A stretch of 64,000 nucleotides of DNA from Leptodactylus fallax (taxonomy: Eukaryota; Chordata; Amphibia; Anura; Leptodactylidae), in assembly GCA_947044405.1 (NCBI GenBank), contig CAMRHE010000054.1, forward strand, positions 4,107,501 to 4,171,500, written 5' to 3'. This document shows positions 59,681-64,000 of the stretch, piece after piece (positions within the stretch are counted from its first letter, which is position 1; every line of letters begins with the position of its first letter). Both the position numbers and the translations under genes were made by a program. The notes under the pieces are model-generated. The model saw only the letters and a program-made list of their open reading frames with translations. It searched no databases and was not told the origin of the DNA.

Positions 59681-59777
59681 GGTATTCAAGAGTTATAGGA
59701 TATGAAAGCTAAAGGGGGAATTCTATAGGATATGAAAGATAGTAGGGGGAATTCATCAAATGCATTTGAAATTAACT

Positions 59778-60333
59778 TTAAAGGGGTTTTCTGGTCAAAA
59801 AAATCTTTAAAAAAAAAAAAACTGTCTGTCAGTGCTAGTAATGGGTTAATAAGTACACTCATATACCTTTTAGCAGTGTTTTGATTGATTTTTGGGTGTC
59901 TGTGGGAGCTCCTGGCATCCTCTGCCTTTGTTTATATTGTGTAACTTCCCCCCCCCCCCCCTCCTCTCACTCCGTTACACCCCTCTCCCTGTCTCCCTAG
60001 CTAAGCTATCCTGCCCACTACTAGCCCCCTTCCCTATCGCATCGTACTTGCCTATCTTCCTCTCTGGGAAACTTCTCTCAAGTGCTTGCAGAGAGGAAGA
60101 GGGGAGGAGCTGTTCCCGCACAGGAAGGGCACGTAAGTATTGATGGGGTTGTGGAGGGGAGAGTACTAGTGACGTTCCGTTTTGGAAGTGGTGAAATGGA
60201 ACGTCATTGGATTATCAGAAAGTGTCCCTGGGGTGGTCGTCAAAGATTTTTTTTTTTTTAATAGAAGTTAGGTGGGGGGAGGGGGTTTAGTTTAGGGGTT
60301 AATTCCTAGTTTATCCCGGACAACCCCTTTTAA
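59778..60333. mobile_element. T2-type MITE
   Basis: TTAAAGGGGTTTTCTGGTCA at the left is matched by CCGGACAACCCCTTTTAA at the right. The interior has a C run (59949-59960) and a T run (60247-60259). Confidence 0.62.
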
Positions 60334-60588
60334 TTTGTGCCATTTAATTGATCTTCGATAAAATGGTAAGTTAAGACAAAATCATCAAATTGTCTCAGAT
60401 CTTTGATGATATTAAAAAAAAAAAAAAGGCATTTTTTTGGCGTAATTTATCCAGTCATTTGCAGTGTGCATAACTCCACAGGTGTGAAGGGATTAGAAAA
60501 CCTCTCACCACTCTGTCATTTACCCATTGGTACAAATCCTGTGGCTTTGAGACATTTTTTTTTTTTTTAGGTGCAGTGGTTATATATT
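60334..60588. other. Intron sequence without recognised feature
   Basis: It contains an A run at 60414-60427 and ends with the 13-bp target word GTGGTTATATATT (60576-60588). Confidence 0.4.
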
Positions 60589-61137
60589 ATGGACAGGGAC
60601 ATCTCTCCTTGAGGAGAGCACCAGTTAAGGTGTGTAGAGTTTTGAGTTGCCTTTCGCCCTCTACTAAGCATCTACATATCACAAGGCATTATGAGAAAGG
60701 AGCTGGGAGCTCATGCGCCCTCTGTTGGATGTAACAGATCCTCAGTTTGCTTTTGACTCACCGAGTCTTGAGACAGCAAAAGGGATTTTAGCCAAGCCAG
60801 TATCACTTATCTGCATACAGCGCTATTTCAGGATTTTTGTCCCTCATCAGTGCAGAGCAAAGTGTACTGGCTGGCTTTGTGAGAGGCAATGAGTGGGTTA
60901 TGGACAGGGACATCTCTCCTTGAGGAGAGCACCAGTTAAGGTGTGTAGAGTTTTGAGTTGCCTTTCGCCCTCTACTAAGCATCTACATATCACAAGGCAT
61001 TATGGGAAAGGAGCTGGGAGCTCATGCGCCCTCTGTTGGATGTAACAGATCCTCAGGGACAAAAATCCTGAAACAGCGCTGTATGCAGATAAGTGAAACT
61101 GGCTTGGCTAAAATCCCTTTTGCTGTCTCAAGACTAA
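60589..61137. mobile_element. 549-bp insertion with 13-bp target duplication, Penelope-like
   Basis: GTGGTTATATATT flanks the segment on both sides (60576-60588 and 61138-61150). Inside, a 159-bp unit (60587-60745) is repeated directly at 60898-61056 with about one change. The 80 bp that follow the first copy (60765-60844) return inverted after the second copy (61055-61134). A hammerhead fold lies on the minus strand between them. Direct and inverted partial copies with an irregular target duplication are known for Penelope-like elements, so I infer such an origin. No protein is encoded. Confidence 0.6.
60810..60856 (-). ncRNA. Type I hammerhead ribozyme motif
   Basis: On the minus strand, TCTGCA (stem I, 60851-60856) is followed by CTGATGA (60844-60850) and stem II GGGA/TCCT with loop CAAAAA. 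Then come GAAA (60826-60829), TAGCGCTG closing with T (stem III, near-palindromic), A17 at 60816, and TGCAGA (60810-60815), an exact complement of the stem I strand. All invariant core bases are present. The G10.1-C11.1 pair is a G-T wobble, which may weaken cleavage. The inverted partial copy at 61055-61134 has the GAAA half (GAAACAGCGCTGTA) but lacks CTGATGA. Confidence 0.62.
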
Positions 61138-61560
61138 GTGGTTATATATTGTGCATTTTGAGAGATGGCTTGCATCTGGATGCAAATCCCTTGGTGTTGC
61201 AATGTTTGTAGGCACAATTTGTGCGCAGATTGCGTCTTTTAAGAGGTTTACACCAGGGTTGGGGTGAGTTTCTACACACCATAAGCACGATTGTAAATTA
61301 CGTCTTTATATATATATATATATATATCAGAAACCATTTGATGAATTGCCCCCACATCACAGCCATATACCTCAGAAGCTATAGGTTATATCTGGTATTG
61401 CAGCTCAGTTCTGTTCAGCAAAAAGGGCTAAGCTGTATTGCCGCACACAACCTGTGGTCATATATGGTGGTGTTTTTGGAAAAAGAAACAGCCATGTGTT
61501 TGTAATCCTGAAAATGACCAGGCACTTTTTTTGCAACAATTTTACATTTGTGGTGGTGGT
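61138..61560. other. Intron sequence with (TA)n
   Basis: A (TA)n run at 61304-61327; nothing else recognised. Confidence 0.4.
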
Positions 61561-61683
61561 TTAACCCTTTCCTGAACCTAGTAATACAGCAGATGTCGGG
61601 TATTTAAATACAGCAAGGACCCTGCAGCATTGCCCACAATCAGTGCCAAGGCTGATCATGGGCATTAACTCCCCTGATGCCTG
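61561..61683 (+). repeat. piggyBac-like MITE, left-end fragment
   Basis: TTAACCCTTTCCTGAACCTA, then GTCGGGTATTTAAATA and GATCATGGGC, corresponds to the left end of the MITE at 38768-39851. Confidence 0.55.
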
Positions 61684-61885
61684 AGGCACCTGTGTGTACA
61701 TCACATGACCATGGACTGATTTTTATCCAATGCGAGTAAGCAGAATGAATGAAAGCAAGCAGAGATCTAGAAAACTGTGAGGAATTAATACAGAAAGTGT
61801 ATTCGAAAATTGTACAACTTTTTTTTTTTATTATAAATAATATTTGTGTCTCAATATTGGTCAGAAAGTGGACAACCACTTTAAG
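61684..61885 (-). repeat. T2-type MITE fragment, relative of 111-446
   Basis: CACATGACCATGGACTGATT, then GAGTAAGCAGAATGAATGA and CCACTTTAAG at 61876-61885, matches 111-446 read on the other strand. It abuts the piggyBac-like fragment. Confidence 0.6.
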
Positions 61886-62414
61886 CACAGTGCAGACCAT
61901 CTGTATACATTTTTAGCTGGTTAAAAGAAACAATTTTTCTTCAGTGTTATTTTCTATTTTGGGGTTACGTCCTGTTTGAACTGTTTTGATGTTGTTTTCA
62001 CTTAACGCTGTTCTCGAAACAAGTCATCTGAGTCAATTCGCCAGTGAAACAGTGAATAGGTCATTGGTAAATTGTAATGGGACAATTACTGGCTATGCTC
62101 AGTACATCACTTCACTGTTGTGTTTTCTTTGCTGTGTTGGGTTCATAGCCTGCATGAACTGCATTCACTGTTTGTCACTTTTACTACTTATCACTTCTGT
62201 AAGAAGAAATGTATGAAACTGTATCACACTCTGCTGCTCATTGCCAGAGTACGCTGTTCATGAGCAGGACAATGCAGCCTTTCCTTAGCTTGCTGTGTAA
62301 TTCATTTAGTCTTGTGCGTTAATTGATTTGTTGTTGTATCAACAATATGTAATAACAATACTAATATATACAGCAGATGAAATAAGTATTGAACACATCA
62401 CCAATTTTCTAAGT
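61886..62414. other. Intron sequence without recognised feature
   Basis: No gene or recognised repeat. ACAGCAGATGAAATAAGTAT near 62370 might be a worn Tc1 end. Confidence 0.35.
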
Positions 62415-62800
62415 AAGGCTGGGTTCACATCTGCGTTCGCTTCTCCACACGAAATCAGTTTTTGAAACAGTCTCAAAATCCCCAAAAGCTGATTTAAAAC
62501 GGTTCGTTTTAAAACCCATTGATTTCAATGGGTTGTAAAAACCATCCGCAGGTGTGCGTTTGGAGCATTTCCGTCTGGTATCCGCTCTTTTGAATGGAAT
62601 AAAAAGTCGGACTTGCAGTACTTTTTCCGCTAGATTCACACCTGCGTCTGGTATCCGTCCGCTTGCAAACAGTTTTAAGAGAAAAACGGTTTGGTACAAA
62701 AAGGATTACAAACTGTTACACAGCGAATACCCAAATCTGTTTTTTTAGACAGTTTAGGGTGGGTTCACATTTGCGGCGGGGCTCCGTCCGCCGCGAACCC
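62415..62800. repeat. MITE cluster of the GTTCACA-ended family
   Basis: TAAGGCTGGGTTCACATCTG at 62414-62433, TTCACACCTGCGTCTGGTAT near 62635 and GGTGGGTTCACATTTGCGGC near 62759 are successive ends of the same repeat family. CAATGGGTT and CpG-rich words lie between. Confidence 0.5.
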
Positions 62801-62890
62801 GACCTAAATGTCGGAAAACTGGATAGGGACTGTATAGGGAAAGGTTTGCAACGCTTTGCTTAAAAACCCATTCACTTGAATGGGTTTTTA

Positions 62891-63044
62891 AAGCAATGCA
62901 CGGGTGTTTGCTTACACCCTCTGTCCTGCAAAGCCAGTTTTTTTTTCGTCGGAAACAATGTCCTGCATGTCCGACGTTGTTTCCAGCGAAAAAAAAACAG
63001 CTCCGCGGCGCCGAGGATGTAAGCAAACACCCGTGCATTGCTTT
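62891..63044. repeat. Inverted repeat, ~30-bp arms
   Basis: AAGCAATGCACGGGTGTTTG at about 62891-62910 and onward is mirrored at about 63017-63044 (CAAACACCCGTGCATTGCTT). An inner GTCGGAAACAATGTC / GACGTTGTTTCCAGC pair lies between. Confidence 0.8.
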
Positions 63045-63045
63045 G

Positions 63046-63288
63046 CTACTTTGAATGGTACATGTTCTCTTGAACCCATCTCTGCTTGCTGTGTCTACCT
63101 TCAGCTCATCCTGCTACATTGAATGGTACATATTCTCTTGAACCCATCTCTACTTGCTGTGTCTACCTTCAGCTCATCCTGCTACTTTGAATGGTACATA
63201 TTCTCTTGAACCCATCTCTGCTTGCTGTGTCTACCTTCAGCTCATCCTGCTACTTTGAATGGTACATATTCTCTTGAACCCATCTCTA
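63046..63288. repeat. 68-bp tandem repeat, about 3.6 units
   Basis: Units start CTACTTTGAATGGTACATGT (or CTACATTGAATGG) at 63046, 63114, 63182 and 63250. They are nearly identical, and the last is cut after CCCATCTCTACA. Confidence 0.95.
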
Positions 63289-63489
63289 CATGGCTGTTCT
63301 CTGACCCCTATCCTAGAATTTCATCCAGGCTGTATTTTTTGCAATCCCATGTGTCCTTATCTGTACTAGAGTCAGTCTTTTGATGCTCAGTGATTTTATG
63401 GTAGTTCCCTGGTCAGTGTATTTGTAACTACATAGCCCAGTCTCCTCATGTGTCACAGTTTGTTGATTAATTGGTTAACGACTTAAATT

Positions 63490-64000
63490 AGTGTTAGTTA
63501 TGAAGCTCTGCATCCCTATATAAGTAGATACAGCTTATGGGGGAAGCATTTCCAATGCAGGGGGGCATTTCCTAAGGCAGACTCCATCTTAACCGAAGTA
63601 CATATTAACCAAAGTGCACTTACACATGGCACTGAGACAGGGCACAAGACAGGAACACCATGGAAGAACACCAGGTAAACTTAAAACCAAAACACCAAGC
63701 TTTATCACATGGTATGAAAGAGCTGCACTGTCACTTACTATGTTAGCAATTGTCTTCCTGCAGAACTCCCCTCCATCTCTACCACCAATGCACACTATCC
63801 ATATCAGTCCTTCTCTTCTGCCTTCTCCCATGTACAGCTCTCACACACTTCACTCTCTTCAACCACCCTAATCCCTATACTGCTATTAGCAGTGAAACCA
63901 AACATAAACATCCACATAAATCACTGAACCACCTTCTGTCTGTCCATTTTGCTCCTCCTAGCTGCTGGGGACATCTCTCCAAACCCTGGCCCTCCTTCTC
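63490..64000 (+). mobile_element. 5' part of a CR1/L2-class LINE, cut by the window end
   Basis: A non-coding leader with CTATATAAG near 63518 leads into a C/T-rich stretch. A frame that opens after the TGA at 63925-63927 then reads TFCLSILLLLAAGDISPNPG followed by PPS. A hydrophobic run ending in GDxxxNPGP is the 2A-like signature known at the start of ORF2 in CR1, L2 and related LINEs. Here the usual Glu before the xNPGP is Ser. Endonuclease and reverse transcriptase would lie beyond the window. Confidence 0.6.

Noticed and set aside
61055..61134. A third hammerhead in the inverted copy
   Set aside because: Only the stem II to stem III half is present; the strand that should carry CTGATGA ends at the repeat border.

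Overview
The window is vertebrate nuclear DNA, most likely from a frog or toad. It carries eight exons of one plus-strand gene, spread over about 48.6 kb of introns that are packed with DNA transposons. Every exon has AG/GT borders and the reading phases join without a break. Together they encode about 237 residues of leucine-rich repeats (LRR) that I recognise as LRRC1 (LANO), a LAP-type cell-polarity scaffold related to Scribble and Erbin. The first LRRs and the C-terminal part lie outside the window. The anuran assignment is an inference from the transposon mix (long-TIR Tc1-like elements, T2-type TTAAAGG MITEs, hAT MITEs, hammerhead-bearing repeats) and the large introns.

Layout: 1-10.7 kb is intron, with a T2 MITE, two Tc1-like elements, a hAT MITE, a hammerhead-ribozyme motif and a piggyBac-like MITE. 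Exons follow at 10.74 and 12.35 kb, then a 22.7 kb intron (12.4-35.2 kb). That intron holds a Tc1 copy with an uninterrupted 340-codon transposase, a foldback element with two further Tc1 copies nested in it (21.0-25.4 kb), and more Tc1 copies. Exons at 35.16, 36.13, 44.12, 47.02, 52.32 and 59.26 kb are separated by introns holding a piggyBac-like MITE inside a dead Tc1, a near-perfect 634-bp palindrome, four hAT or T2 MITEs with target duplications, a LINE fragment, a decayed ~120-bp tandem array and a truncated Tc1. The last 4.6 kb has T2 MITEs, a 549-bp insertion with a 13-bp target duplication and a second hammerhead motif, a 68-bp tandem repeat, and the 5' part of a non-LTR retrotransposon whose ORF opens with a 2A-like motif.

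Only two open frames look like real protein: the spliced LRRC1 exons and the Tc1 transposase at 16333-17355. The most unusual signals are two complete type I hammerhead-ribozyme folds on the minus strand (8366-8425 and 60810-60856). Next is an internal palindromic cassette shared by MITEs that have different ends and different target-site rules.

Limits: all calls were made by eye. Element names rest on terminal sequences, target duplications and remembered family motifs, not on a database search. Intron stretches listed as empty may hold old repeats that I cannot recognise.
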